Below are positions 26,628 through 35,221 of a stretch of DNA of 64,000 nt, in pieces. Positions within the stretch are counted from its first letter, which is position 1, and each line of letters opens with the position of its first letter. Position numbers and translations under genes: made by a program. Source of the stretch: Aureibacter tunicatorum (GTDB lineage Bacteria; Bacteroidota; Bacteroidia; Cytophagales; Cyclobacteriaceae); contig NZ_AP025305.1 of the NCBI RefSeq assembly GCF_036492635.1, forward strand, positions 1 to 64,000, written 5' to 3'. The notes under the pieces were generated by a model. The model ran no database searches. It was not told the origin of the DNA and saw nothing but the letters and a program-made list of their open reading frames with translations.

Positions 26628-28913
26628 ATGGCAGTATTATTCGAATCCAAAAATGCAAATAAAAGCGTGGCGAGAGATCACTCGGAGGGCTATGAGAGCC
26701 TTAAAGCGCCTGAATTTATCATCAAGAGAAATGGGAAGAAGGTTTCTTTTGATATAAGAAAAATAGAAAATGCAATAAGGAAATGCTTTCTGGAAGTAGG
26801 GTCTAATGGATCGCCTGAGGAAATAGCTAGGCAAATCAGCAACTTGGTAGCTGCGAAATTCGAAGTGCCTACAGTTGAAAATGTGCAGGATATCGTGGAA
26901 ATGGTTTTGCAGGCAGCTGGGGAATTCGGCGCTGCAAAATCGTATATTCTATACAGAGCCGAGCATGCGAAAATCAGGGAGTCTAGGCCTGTGCCGGAAG
27001 ATGTGAAACAAGCTTTTGACGAAGCGGATCAATATTTTCCTACGCAATTGCAAAAATTCCAATTCTATGACAAATACGCGAGATTCAGTTATGATAAGGG
27101 CAGAAGAGAAACATGGATAGAGACAGTGGAAAGAGCTGTAGACTATCTGAAGGAATTATCGGAAAATAAGCTGGATGACAGTGTGTATGATAGAATTCAG
27201 GAAGGTATATTGAATATGAAGGTGATGCCTTCAATGAGACTTTTGGCGATGGCAGGTCCTGCTGCCAGAAGAAACAATATGTCAATTTACAATTGCTCGT
27301 ATTTGCCGGTTGACTCCATAGATTCTTTTGTGGAGGCTCTACTAATCTCCATGAGTGGTTGTGGAGTGGGCTTTTCTGTAGAGAGAGAACATATCGAGAA
27401 ATTTCCTAGAATCAAAAGACAAACAGGCGAGCCGGCGATTCTTCATAAGGTGGAAGATTCCACTCAAGGCTGGGCAGATGCTTTGAGACTTGGGTTGGAG
27501 AACTGGTTTGAAGGCAAAGATGTCGAGTTTGATTATTCTGAAGTAAGGTCTGCGGGAGCGATTTTGAGAATCAAAGGAGGTCGTGCTTCTGGTCCGGAGC
27601 CACTGAGGCAATTATTGGAGTTTTGCAAGCAAAAGATTATTTCTCGCCAAGGGAGCTTTTTGAGAAGCCTTGATGCTCATGATATGATGTGCACAGTAGG
27701 GACGGCGGCCGTTTCTGGTGGAGTAAGGAGAACAGCGATGATTTCATTATTCGATTACGATGATGTTGAAATGAGGCATTGCAAAGATGGCGATTTTTGG
27801 AGAACGAATAGCCAAAGATGGAATGCGAATAATTCCGCAGTATGGCCAAATAGAGATTTGTCTCAAGCTGAAGTAGCCAAGTATATATTGGATATGGTTG
27901 ATACTGGAAGAGGCGAGCCAGGAATCTTTAATAGAAAATCGGCTTTGTCGACTAAGCCTGAGAGAAGAAAAGATGCTCAATTTGGCACGAATCCATGTGG
28001 TGAAATTGTGTTGAGACCTTTCCAGTTTTGCAACCTTTCAGTTGCTGTTGCCAGAACAGAAGATACAATGGATGACTTGATGGAAAAAATCGAGTTGGCG
28101 ACTATAATCGGAACCATACAATCCATGGCGACATATTTTCCTGGGATGAGAAAAGAATGGCAGGAAAACTGCGAAGAGGAGCGTTTGCTAGGTGTTGATA
28201 TCAACGGCCAGCTGGATTGCGCTTTGGCTCAGGAAGCCTCCACTATGTTGGCATTGAAGGAAAGAGCTGTGCAAGTGAATAAGGATTATGCCGCTTTGTT
28301 GGGCATCAATCAATCAGCTTCGGTTACTTGCGTGAAGCCTTCGGGCAATTCCTCACAATTATTGGATTGCTCTGCCGGTTTGCATGCAAGATGGGCTGAA
28401 TACTATATTAGAAATGTAAGAGTAGGAGCGAACACACCGATATACAAAGTCTTGAAAAACTCAGGAGTGCCTATGGACCCTGAAAATGGACAGACTGTGG
28501 AAAATGCTACGACTTATGTAGCGCATTTCCCAATGAAATCTCCTGAAGGAGCAATCACCAGAAATGATAGATCAGCGCTTGAACAATGCAACTATTGGTT
28601 GAAGAATAAGCAAAACTGGACTGAGCACAATCCAAGCGTTACGATTACTTATCAACCTGATGAGGTTATTGGGATTATTCAGTGGGTTTGGGAGAATCAA
28701 GACAAGATTGGAGGAATGACATTCTTGCCTGCTTTTGACGCTTTGTTTGATCAAATGCCATATGTGGAAGTGTCTCAATCCGCTTATGAAAAAGCTCTTG
28801 GTGAATTTCCAGAGATAGACTTCTCGAAGATTTATAGATATGAAGAGGAAGATTACACGACTGCGGCTCAGGAATTAGCGTGTTCAGCAGGACATTGTGA
28901 TTTGGAACTTTGA
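26628..28913 (+). CDS. nrdJ: Adenosylcobalamin-dependent (class II) ribonucleotide reductase with ATP cone
   Basis: Reduces ribonucleotides to deoxyribonucleotides with a cobalamin-generated thiyl radical. Residues about 30-115 form an ATP-cone regulatory domain (IIKRNGKKVSFDIRKIENAI). The catalytic barrel resembles monomeric Lactobacillus-type RTPR: NCSYLPV, SGCGVGFSVEREHI, GRASGPEPL, VSGGVRRTAMI, GTNPCGEI and VKPSGNSSQLLDCSAGLHARWA. The C-terminal CSAGHC is the likely redox-relay cysteine pair. The length of 761 residues is near the RTPR norm plus the cone. There is no small radical subunit gene nearby, consistent with class II. A strong bidirectional terminator follows. Confidence 0.88.
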   Translation: MAVLFESKNANKSVARDHSEGYESLKAPEFIIKRNGKKVSFDIRKIENAIRKCFLEVGSNGSPEEIARQISNLVAAKFEVPTVENVQDIVEMVLQAAGEFGAAKSYILYRAEHAKIRESRPVPEDVKQAFDEADQYFPTQLQKFQFYDKYARFSYDKGRRETWIETVERAVDYLKELSENKLDDSVYDRIQEGILNMKVMPSMRLLAMAGPAARRNNMSIYNCSYLPVDSIDSFVEALLISMSGCGVGFSVEREHIEKFPRIKRQTGEPAILHKVEDSTQGWADALRLGLENWFEGKDVEFDYSEVRSAGAILRIKGGRASGPEPLRQLLEFCKQKIISRQGSFLRSLDAHDMMCTVGTAAVSGGVRRTAMISLFDYDDVEMRHCKDGDFWRTNSQRWNANNSAVWPNRDLSQAEVAKYILDMVDTGRGEPGIFNRKSALSTKPERRKDAQFGTNPCGEIVLRPFQFCNLSVAVARTEDTMDDLMEKIELATIIGTIQSMATYFPGMRKEWQENCEEERLLGVDINGQLDCALAQEASTMLALKERAVQVNKDYAALLGINQSASVTCVKPSGNSSQLLDCSAGLHARWAEYYIRNVRVGANTPIYKVLKNSGVPMDPENGQTVENATTYVAHFPMKSPEGAITRNDRSALEQCNYWLKNKQNWTEHNPSVTITYQPDEVIGIIQWVWENQDKIGGMTFLPAFDALFDQMPYVEVSQSAYEKALGEFPEIDFSKIYRYEEEDYTTAAQELACSAGHCDLEL

Positions 28914-28934
28914 TAAAGTTTGTATTTAAGAAAT

Positions 28935-28975
28935 AAAAAAAGAGCTCGGAGGTCAATTTCCGAGCTCTTTTTTTT
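28935..28975. terminator. Bidirectional terminator between nrdJ and the porin gene
   Basis: A 10-bp stem (AGAGCTCGGA / TCCGAGCTCT) is flanked by seven A on the left and eight T on the right. The symmetric flanks fit termination of both convergent genes. Confidence 0.92.
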
Positions 28976-30269
28976 AATAATTGAATCCAATACCAAATTC
29001 TAGAATATTACTTTCTTTGATACCGCTTCCATTATATAGGTTGTTTCGGAATTGGTAATTGATCTTGAATACTATATCTTCTTGTGGTTTGAAGTTGGCC
29101 CCCACAGTAAGAATTTGCATATTATTTTCAATACGATTGTATTGTTTGAGAGATTCTGCGATATCTGAATGAGTATTAAGCCTTTCGTATCTTACAAATA
29201 GGGGCAATTCGAATTCACTTTTCTTGAATAAACCTTTTTCTCTTTTGCCATCAACAGACTTATGCTTTTTCATGAAAAATGGGAGTATGTCGTACCCAGT
29301 TTCGATATAAGCGCCGTAAGTTTCTTTACCCAATACTTCTCCTTGGCCATTTTCATCGTTTTTGGTTAATTCGAATATCTTTTCAGTATCTCCGAGTCTT
29401 CCATATGTACCCATCATGATTAATCTGAATCGATCATATTCGTATTTTGCATAACCTGAGATTACACCAACATTGGCTTTGAATGACTCTTGAGTACCAT
29501 TGATTGTAGAAATAGTCTCGCCTTGGCTTGTTGGTCCGTAATATCCTGATACGCTAAGTTGAGTGTTTTTAACGCCATTATAAATCAATTGAGCATTGTA
29601 GGATACGCTATTAGGAAATTTGATATCGAAAGGGCGACCATTTCTGATCCATGTGCCACTGGTAAAGTCCTTGGAGTTTAGTCCTCCGGATACACCAGCG
29701 AAGTAATGCAAGTCAGGAACAATCTTACCGTAAAGCATGGCTCCAAGTTCAATCCATGTGGAAGGAATGATAAGTCTTTCTACTTCAGGACGGTTAACTG
29801 AGTAGAAAAGCACAGGTTCGTCATTGCTATTGATATAGCCAATCGGCAATGGCATAAGACCTACTCTGGCATTGAAGTTCTTATTGAGTATGAAGTCCAA
29901 ATAGGCTTCTATTGCGATTTCATGATGCGACTCATTGCTGCCTTCGTGAAGGTATTCCACCATGATTTCCGAGTTGAAGATGATGTTTTTGGAAATCTTG
30001 TATCCAAAAAATCCCGACAATCTATATAAATTGGTATAGTAAAGCTCCAAGTCATTGGAATTTTTATTAATTCCTCCCGGAGGGTAATGAACGTAGTTCA
30101 GTTCTCCGAATCCGCTTACTGAGTACCTTTTATCTGAGAAAAAGATAGCGGAAGCCGCTTTTCCTAGACCCGCGTATTGATCTTTGTTGATTTCATGCTC
30201 TTGAGCTTTGGAAATAAAAGGCATGAAGCATATGATGGCCGTCACAGCCAATAGAAAGAATCTTTTCAT
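28974..30269 (-). CDS. Outer-membrane porin-like beta-barrel (phosphate-selective porin type)
   Basis: Protein of 431 residues from the ATG at 30269, which begins a clean signal peptide (MKRFFLLAVTAIICFMPFISKAQ). The in-frame ATG 12 codons upstream gives an unlikely leader. The mature part has many alternating amphipathic strands, RVGLMPLPIGYINSNDEP (the OprO/P-like barrel motif), and ends in an aromatic strand, EFGIGFNY, typical of barrels recognised by BamA. Substrate selectivity cannot be read. It is monocistronic, with the small secreted protein gene upstream on the same strand. Confidence 0.8.
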   Translation of the reverse strand: MKRFFLLAVTAIICFMPFISKAQEHEINKDQYAGLGKAASAIFFSDKRYSVSGFGELNYVHYPPGGINKNSNDLELYYTNLYRLSGFFGYKISKNIIFNSEIMVEYLHEGSNESHHEIAIEAYLDFILNKNFNARVGLMPLPIGYINSNDEPVLFYSVNRPEVERLIIPSTWIELGAMLYGKIVPDLHYFAGVSGGLNSKDFTSGTWIRNGRPFDIKFPNSVSYNAQLIYNGVKNTQLSVSGYYGPTSQGETISTINGTQESFKANVGVISGYAKYEYDRFRLIMMGTYGRLGDTEKIFELTKNDENGQGEVLGKETYGAYIETGYDILPFFMKKHKSVDGKREKGLFKKSEFELPLFVRYERLNTHSDIAESLKQYNRIENNMQILTVGANFKPQEDIVFKINYQFRNNLYNGSGIKESNILEFGIGFNY

Positions 30270-30399
30270 TGTTGCAATATTTTGAAATGCATGCGAAAAT
30301 GGCATAAGTTCATCTTACGCTCAAAAGCATGATTTACATTCTGAAAATGGAAAATTTGAATTCGCGTGATATAAGTGCGAATGATGAGTGTATTGCAAC

Positions 30400-30780
30400 T
30401 TAGTATTGGGGAGGAGGTGATATTAAATCACTGACAGGACTATTGTATAGTCTGCTGATAAACAGTGAGAAAGGTTTTTCGAAAAATTCCCTTGCAGGCA
30501 TTTCGGGAATATCCAGATCGAAGCTGAAGCTTGGAATGTATTTTATCCCTTTATTTTCATTGACTGAAAATGGGTTGTCAGGCAAGTGGTCATCAAATAT
30601 TAAGAAATAGACCATCTCCGCCAAGCTTTCAAATTTATTTAAGCTTTTTCTTTCGATTTCAATTCGGTCATGGACGGAAATCAATCCGTCTATATCCACG
30701 CTCACATTGAGTATGTGCAGGCTGAAGAATATTACTAGCCAGTTGCGCGAAATTTTTATATATGACCTTATCAGTTTCAT
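30400..30780 (-). CDS. Small secreted or membrane-anchored protein, paralogue of the protein at 56337
   Basis: Protein of 126 residues with one hydrophobic segment (about 13-28). The motif LHILNVSVDIDG follows, then an acidic stretch with FESLAEMV and LPDNPFSVNENK, and a C-terminal proline cluster SPPPQY. The protein at 56337 has the same order: HIFNVSVNVDD, IESFVELAG, LPFGQDENK and IIPPPPK. The two are clearly related but only moderately similar. I recall similar small hypotheticals in Bacteroidota genomes, without a function. It lies between the porin and acyl carrier protein genes. Confidence 0.65.
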   Translation of the reverse strand: MKLIRSYIKISRNWLVIFFSLHILNVSVDIDGLISVHDRIEIERKSLNKFESLAEMVYFLIFDDHLPDNPFSVNENKGIKYIPSFSFDLDIPEMPAREFFEKPFSLFISRLYNSPVSDLISPPPQY

Positions 30781-30885
30781 TCGGGGTTCAATTATTTCGC
30801 GAAAGTAAGACTTTTTTGCCTCAAATAACCATTTTATGTTCTTATAAATGATAAAATTTGTTAAATGGATTTTGAGGCAAAACTT

Positions 30886-31137
30886 TTAGTGCTCCATCAG
30901 ATAAGGAGACACATTGTCTTTGATGTATTCGATCAGAGCTTTGACTGTATTGAGTTCAGCATAGCTGTTTTCCGGTATTTTGATATCATACGCTGTTTCC
31001 ACACTATATATCAAGTCCACAACATCCACAGAAGAAAGTCCCAAATCATTCATTATGTCGGAATCCATAGTGATAATTTTTTCGTCAGCCCCCAATGCCA
31101 CCAACATCGCCTTGACTTTTGTAAAGTATGAATCCAT
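30886..31137 (-). CDS. Acyl carrier protein
   Basis: Protein of 83 residues with the four-helix ACP pattern. The phosphopantetheine attachment serine is Ser36 in DLGLSSVDVVDLI, with Ser where most fatty-acid ACPs have Asp before it. There is no fatty-acid synthesis gene nearby, and the SSVD variant suggests a specialised rather than the housekeeping AcpP. A partner enzyme cannot be named. It is divergent from the pterin dehydratase gene. Confidence 0.88.
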   Translation of the reverse strand: MDSYFTKVKAMLVALGADEKIITMDSDIMNDLGLSSVDVVDLIYSVETAYDIKIPENSYAELNTVKALIEYIKDNVSPYLMEH

Positions 31138-31282
31138 GTAAAAATATTTTTAATTTAAGTTTATTGTCTATTATAAAATACTATCTTAGAGTGCGTTGAA
31201 ATGCTATTGACATCAATAACATTTTTTCCGATGAAATAGTATTTATTTTGATGTACAAAATACAAAAATATTTTTAAAGCGC

Positions 31283-31522
31283 ATGTGGCAAGAAAAAGAT
31301 AATAAACTGGTTAGGCTATTTATTTTCAAGGACTTTATTGAAGCCTTTTCATTCATGACTCAAGTGGCGATGATTGCTGAAAAGCATAATCATCATCCAA
31401 ACTGGACAAACGTGTATAATAGAGTTCAAATAGAACTTAACACGCATGACGAAGGAGATATTGTAACGGAAAAGGATCGAAAACTTGCAAAAGAAATAGA
31501 TCTGATTGCCGAGAAATATTAG
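31283..31522 (+). CDS. 4a-hydroxytetrahydrobiopterin dehydratase (pterin-4-alpha-carbinolamine dehydratase)
   Basis: Recycles the 4a-carbinolamine of tetrahydropterin after aromatic amino-acid hydroxylation. The active-site motif [20 protein letters not shown] is present, with the three His residues, and the C-terminal [12 protein letters not shown] follows the family pattern. At 79 residues it is the short form seen in several Bacteroidota. No phenylalanine hydroxylase gene is near. A hairpin terminator follows at 31546. Confidence 0.9.
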   Translation: MWQEKDNKLVRLFIFKDFIEAFSFMTQVAMIAEKHNHHPNWTNVYNRVQIELNTHDEGDIVTEKDRKLAKEIDLIAEKY

Positions 31523-31545
31523 CGGACCTAATTAATTGGCGATGG

Positions 31546-31576
31546 GAAAAGGCCGTGCTTGGAACATGGCCTTTTC
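31546..31576 (+). terminator. Hairpin terminator after the pterin dehydratase gene
   Basis: A stem of GAAAAGGCC paired with GGCCTTTTC, extended inward with a mismatch, sits between the dehydratase stop and rsmI. The T-run is inside the stem, so strength is moderate. Confidence 0.6.
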
Positions 31577-31595
31577 TGCTTAACTTTGCCTTATC

Positions 31596-32285
31596 ATGGA
31601 TAAAGGAAAATTATATATAGTTCCTACACCTATAGGGAACTTGGAAGATATTACTTTGAGGGCTTTGAATGTGCTGAAAGAAGTAGACAGCATTTTGGCT
31701 GAGGATACACGAACGTCTTCAGTGCTGTTGAAGCATTATGAAATAACAAAGCCTTTGAAAAGTTATCACATTCATAATGAGCATAAAGTTCTAGCTCCTA
31801 TCATCGAAAGAATCAATGAAGGCGAGAATATAGCTTTGGTTTCCGATGCGGGAACACCAGCTATTTCCGACCCTGGTTATTTATTGGTAAGAGAATGTTT
31901 GGCAAATGAAATAGAAGTTGAAGCTCTTCCGGGAGCCACAGCATTTGTGCCAGCTTTGATAAAGTCGGGATTTCCAACGGATCGTTTTGTCTTTGAGGGC
32001 TTTTTGCCACATAAAAAAGGACGCCAAACCCGAATCAAGGAGATTGCCGAGGAAAAAAGGACGGTGATATTGTACGAATCACCTCATCGAATCAATAAAG
32101 CTGTGGAACAGTTTAAGGAATTCATGGGAGAGGATCGATATATATCCATATCCAGAGAGTTAACCAAATTATACGAAGAGACTATTACAGGGACAGTTGA
32201 AGAAGTATTGGTGGCGATAACAGAGAGAAAGATAAAAGGTGAGATGGTAGTAGTAGTCGCAGGAAAAGATTACAAGCCAGTCTAA
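31596..32285 (+). CDS. rsmI: 16S rRNA (cytidine-1402-2'-O)-methyltransferase RsmI
   Basis: SAM-dependent tetrapyrrole-methylase-fold enzyme that methylates the 2'-OH of C1402 of 16S rRNA. Typical motifs are YIVPTPIGNLEDITLRAL at the N-terminus, AEDTRTS, ALVSDAGTPAISDPG, LPGATAFVPALIKSG, FVFEGFLP and VILYESPHRI. At 229 residues it has the short form of the family. It is followed after 12 bases by lnt on the same strand. Confidence 0.96.
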   Translation: MDKGKLYIVPTPIGNLEDITLRALNVLKEVDSILAEDTRTSSVLLKHYEITKPLKSYHIHNEHKVLAPIIERINEGENIALVSDAGTPAISDPGYLLVRECLANEIEVEALPGATAFVPALIKSGFPTDRFVFEGFLPHKKGRQTRIKEIAEEKRTVILYESPHRINKAVEQFKEFMGEDRYISISRELTKLYEETITGTVEEVLVAITERKIKGEMVVVVAGKDYKPV

Positions 32286-32297
32286 TACTATCTAAAA

Positions 32298-33938
32298 ATG
32301 ATTAATCATAGATCTTTCAAGCACTCTATTTTCTTTGTCCCTCTGATGATGATCTTGAGTGCTGTTTGCTTCAGGCTTTCATGGCCTGTTAATGAAATTA
32401 CGCCTCTTATTTTTATTTCATTCGTGCCATTGTTGGCTTCCCTTCAAGTGATAGAGGAATCATCGAGAAAATGGAAGACGAGAAGAGCTTTTATCACGAC
32501 ATATACATTGTTTATAATATGGAATATTAGCACCACTTGGTGGGTAAGGCATGCCACTATGGGAGGCGCTGTTGCGATGGTCGTGCTCAATAGTTTATTT
32601 ATGGCATTGCCTGTAATGTGCTATTTTTTTACATTGCGTGTGACAAGAAGTTTGACTTGGTCATTGGGAAGTTTTGTGATTTATTGGCTGGCGTTTGAAA
32701 AGATTCATCTCACTTGGGACATATCATGGCCTTGGCTGACATTGGGCAATGCATTTGCCATGAAGCCAGAATGGGTGCAATGGTATGAATACACAGGAAA
32801 GCTGGGAGGCAGTTTATGGGTATTGATGGTTAATGTTTTTATTTTCAGCGTTTGGAATAAGTATTTATCCGATTCTTATAAGAGCAAGGTTCGATTGAAA
32901 ATGATCATTGCTTCCTTGTTGTTGATATTGTTGCCGATGATCTTTTCAAGCTATATATATCATCATTATAATCATAAGGGAGAATCTGTGGAGGTCGTGG
33001 TGGTTCAACCTAATATTGATCCTTATAAAGAAAAGTTTGAGGGAGGTAAAAATTATATACCTGTCAGGGAGCAAGTTGATAGGTTTATTAGCATGTCGAA
33101 GGAAAAGCTATCTGATAGCACTGCATTCTTATTGTGGCCGGAAACCGCTATTGATATCAATGCCAATGAAGAGAAATTGACGCAATACAGGTTTGTCAGG
33201 GAAATATTGAATTTCAAATCGAATTATCCTGAGTTATCTTTATTGACGGGTTTGACTACTTACAAGGTTCAAGAAGAAAAGAAGAAAACCTCCACATCTA
33301 GGTTTCGAGAAAATATAGGTTATTATGATGTGTACAATACTGGTTTGTTTATAGATAAGAAAAATCAGTTGCATTTTTATCATAAATCGAAATTGGTTCC
33401 GGGAGTTGAAATTGTTCCCTATCCTGAGATTTTCAATAATATTTCTTATGCTTTTGATTTGGGAGGAACAGTTGGAAGTTTAGGTATTCAGGATGAAAGA
33501 TCTAATTTTAATTCAGGAGATGTGGCTGTGGCTCCTGCGATATGCTATGAGTCTGTATATGACGACTTCATGGCGGAATATGTGAAAAAGGGATCTCAGA
33601 TAATATTTTTGATTACCAATGATGGTTGGTGGGAGAACACTGAAGGACATAAACAACATTTGAGGTACGCATCGTTATTGGCTGTTTCAACAAGAAGGTC
33701 TATTGCTAGATGCGCGAATACTGGGATTTCAGCTTTTATAGATCAAAGAGGAAATATTACGAAAGCCACAAAGTACTGGGAACCTGCTGTAATTCGCTCT
33801 GATGTGGAACTTAATGAATTTCAAAGCGTATTTGTTAGGTATGGCGATTATATCGGCAGGATGAGTGAGTGGTTCGCCCTCTTCATACTCATATCAACGA
33901 TAGTTCGCTATAAGATTTATGGCATTCGCAAAAACTAA
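32298..33938 (+). CDS. lnt: Apolipoprotein N-acyltransferase Lnt
   Basis: Inner-membrane enzyme that adds the third acyl chain to lipoproteins. An N-terminal bundle of about seven hydrophobic segments (to residue 220) is followed by the periplasmic nitrilase-like domain. The catalytic triad can be placed at Glu282 (WPETAI), Lys363 (HKSKLVP) and Cys416 (AICYES). A last membrane helix lies near residue 525. At 546 residues it is of normal length. The many lipoproteins in the window fit a need for it. It overlaps a possible upstream start of the next gene, suggesting coupled expression. Confidence 0.95.
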   Translation: MINHRSFKHSIFFVPLMMILSAVCFRLSWPVNEITPLIFISFVPLLASLQVIEESSRKWKTRRAFITTYTLFIIWNISTTWWVRHATMGGAVAMVVLNSLFMALPVMCYFFTLRVTRSLTWSLGSFVIYWLAFEKIHLTWDISWPWLTLGNAFAMKPEWVQWYEYTGKLGGSLWVLMVNVFIFSVWNKYLSDSYKSKVRLKMIIASLLLILLPMIFSSYIYHHYNHKGESVEVVVVQPNIDPYKEKFEGGKNYIPVREQVDRFISMSKEKLSDSTAFLLWPETAIDINANEEKLTQYRFVREILNFKSNYPELSLLTGLTTYKVQEEKKKTSTSRFRENIGYYDVYNTGLFIDKKNQLHFYHKSKLVPGVEIVPYPEIFNNISYAFDLGGTVGSLGIQDERSNFNSGDVAVAPAICYESVYDDFMAEYVKKGSQIIFLITNDGWWENTEGHKQHLRYASLLAVSTRRSIARCANTGISAFIDQRGNITKATKYWEPAVIRSDVELNEFQSVFVRYGDYIGRMSEWFALFILISTIVRYKIYGIRKN

Positions 33939-33963
33939 AATTTTAAAGCAAGCGAATATTTTT

Positions 33964-34758
33964 ATGATGAATTCAATCGATCAAATAGTATCTGAAACCA
34001 TTGAAGTAGCCAAAAAGGCTGGTCGCTTTATAAGAAAAGAGAGCGAAGGTTTTGACTCTTCCAAAATAGAGACCAAAGGATTGCATGATCTGGTTTCATA
34101 TGTTGACCGCAATGCTGAAAAGATAATCATTGAAGGCTTGCAGGAAATATTGCCTGAATCTGGATTTTTGACAGAGGAAGGCATGATTGAATCCGAGAGA
34201 AAAGAGTATACTTGGATTGTGGATCCTTTGGATGGCACGACAAACTTCTTGCATGGATTGCCCATTTACGCAGTGAGCATAGCATTGATGCATAATGATG
34301 AGTTGTTGCTTGGTGTTGTATTCGAGCCGAATAGAGATGAAGTATTTTCTGCGATCAAAGGCAAGGGAGCTTTTTGCAATGGCGAAAGAATCTCAGTAAG
34401 CGACAAATCCGACTTGGGTGAAAGTCTTATAGCCACAGGTTTTCCATTTACCTATTTCGAGCATTTGGATTCTTATTTGAAAATACTTGAAAGCTTAATG
34501 CGTTCTACTCATGGAATAAGGCGCATGGGTACAGCGGCTGTTGATTTGGTGTATGTGGCTTGTGGAAGAATGGATGCTTTTTTCGAATACAACCTAAAGC
34601 CATGGGATGTTGCCGCTGGAGCTTTGATCGTAAGCGAGGCTGGAGGACAAGTTTCTGACTTCCATGCAGGCGGCGATTATGTGTTTGGAAAAGAAATTGT
34701 CGCAGGTGGCAATGTAACGAAACAACTGCTAGCGTCTATCAGCAAGTATTGGAAATAA
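33964..34758 (+). CDS. Inositol monophosphatase-family phosphatase
   Basis: Metal-dependent phosphatase of the IMPase/SuhB/CysQ superfamily. Motifs are LTEEG, the metal-binding VDPLDGTTNFLHG, and the C-terminal WDVAAGALIVSEAGG. Which substrate it uses (inositol phosphate, PAP or a sugar phosphate) is not decided by sequence. The frame extends to an ATG at 33919 inside lnt, but the tandem ATGs at 33964 and 33967 (MMNSIDQIV) give the family length of about 264 residues. It is probably co-transcribed with lnt and with the Cys-rich peptide that follows. Confidence 0.9.
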   Translation: MMNSIDQIVSETIEVAKKAGRFIRKESEGFDSSKIETKGLHDLVSYVDRNAEKIIIEGLQEILPESGFLTEEGMIESERKEYTWIVDPLDGTTNFLHGLPIYAVSIALMHNDELLLGVVFEPNRDEVFSAIKGKGAFCNGERISVSDKSDLGESLIATGFPFTYFEHLDSYLKILESLMRSTHGIRRMGTAAVDLVYVACGRMDAFFEYNLKPWDVAAGALIVSEAGGQVSDFHAGGDYVFGKEIVAGGNVTKQLLASISKYWK

Positions 34759-34774
34759 GTAAAACTATAAGGCT

Positions 34775-34936
34775 ATGATTCAGAATTTGATCGTTATTTT
34801 TCTTTTCGGAATATCTGTTTTTTATGTTTTTAGAAAATTTTTTCCGATAAAAAAGAATTCCAACAGTGAAAATTCATGTCAATCCTCAGGATGCTCTAAA
34901 TGTTCCGCCAGCGTGGAAAAATCAAGTCAAAATTAG
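34775..34936 (+). CDS. Short Cys-rich membrane peptide, FeoB-associated type
   Basis: Peptide of 53 residues that begins 16 bases after the phosphatase stop. An N-terminal membrane helix (MIQNLIVIFLFGISVFYVF) is followed by a basic stretch and a cysteine cluster SCQSSGCSKCSAS, with Cys spaced C-x4-C-x2-C. This layout matches small FeoB-associated Cys-rich membrane proteins of Bacteroidota. No feoA or feoB is in the window, so an iron link is only an inference from the family. Confidence 0.7.
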   Translation: MIQNLIVIFLFGISVFYVFRKFFPIKKNSNSENSCQSSGCSKCSASVEKSSQN

Positions 34937-35221
34937 TTTCGTCTTATAATATTTCGTTAAAATCAATTTTTTGAAAGCTTTCATTTGACTTTTGCAGGGA
35001 TAAGCATTTCGTTATTGGTTTAATTTTATAACATAATATTGGTTTAGTTAATTTAATTGCATGGTATTTGGTCGATTTTACGCGTTTAAATAAAGTTGAT
35101 TGCTAAATATTTTAATTTTAAATTTAGGATAATCGAGTATATGATATCATCAGAATAACATTAATGAGTGTTATTTGGTATCTTTTTCATAGGCAAAGTT
35201 TTTTTAAAAAAAGTATGAATT

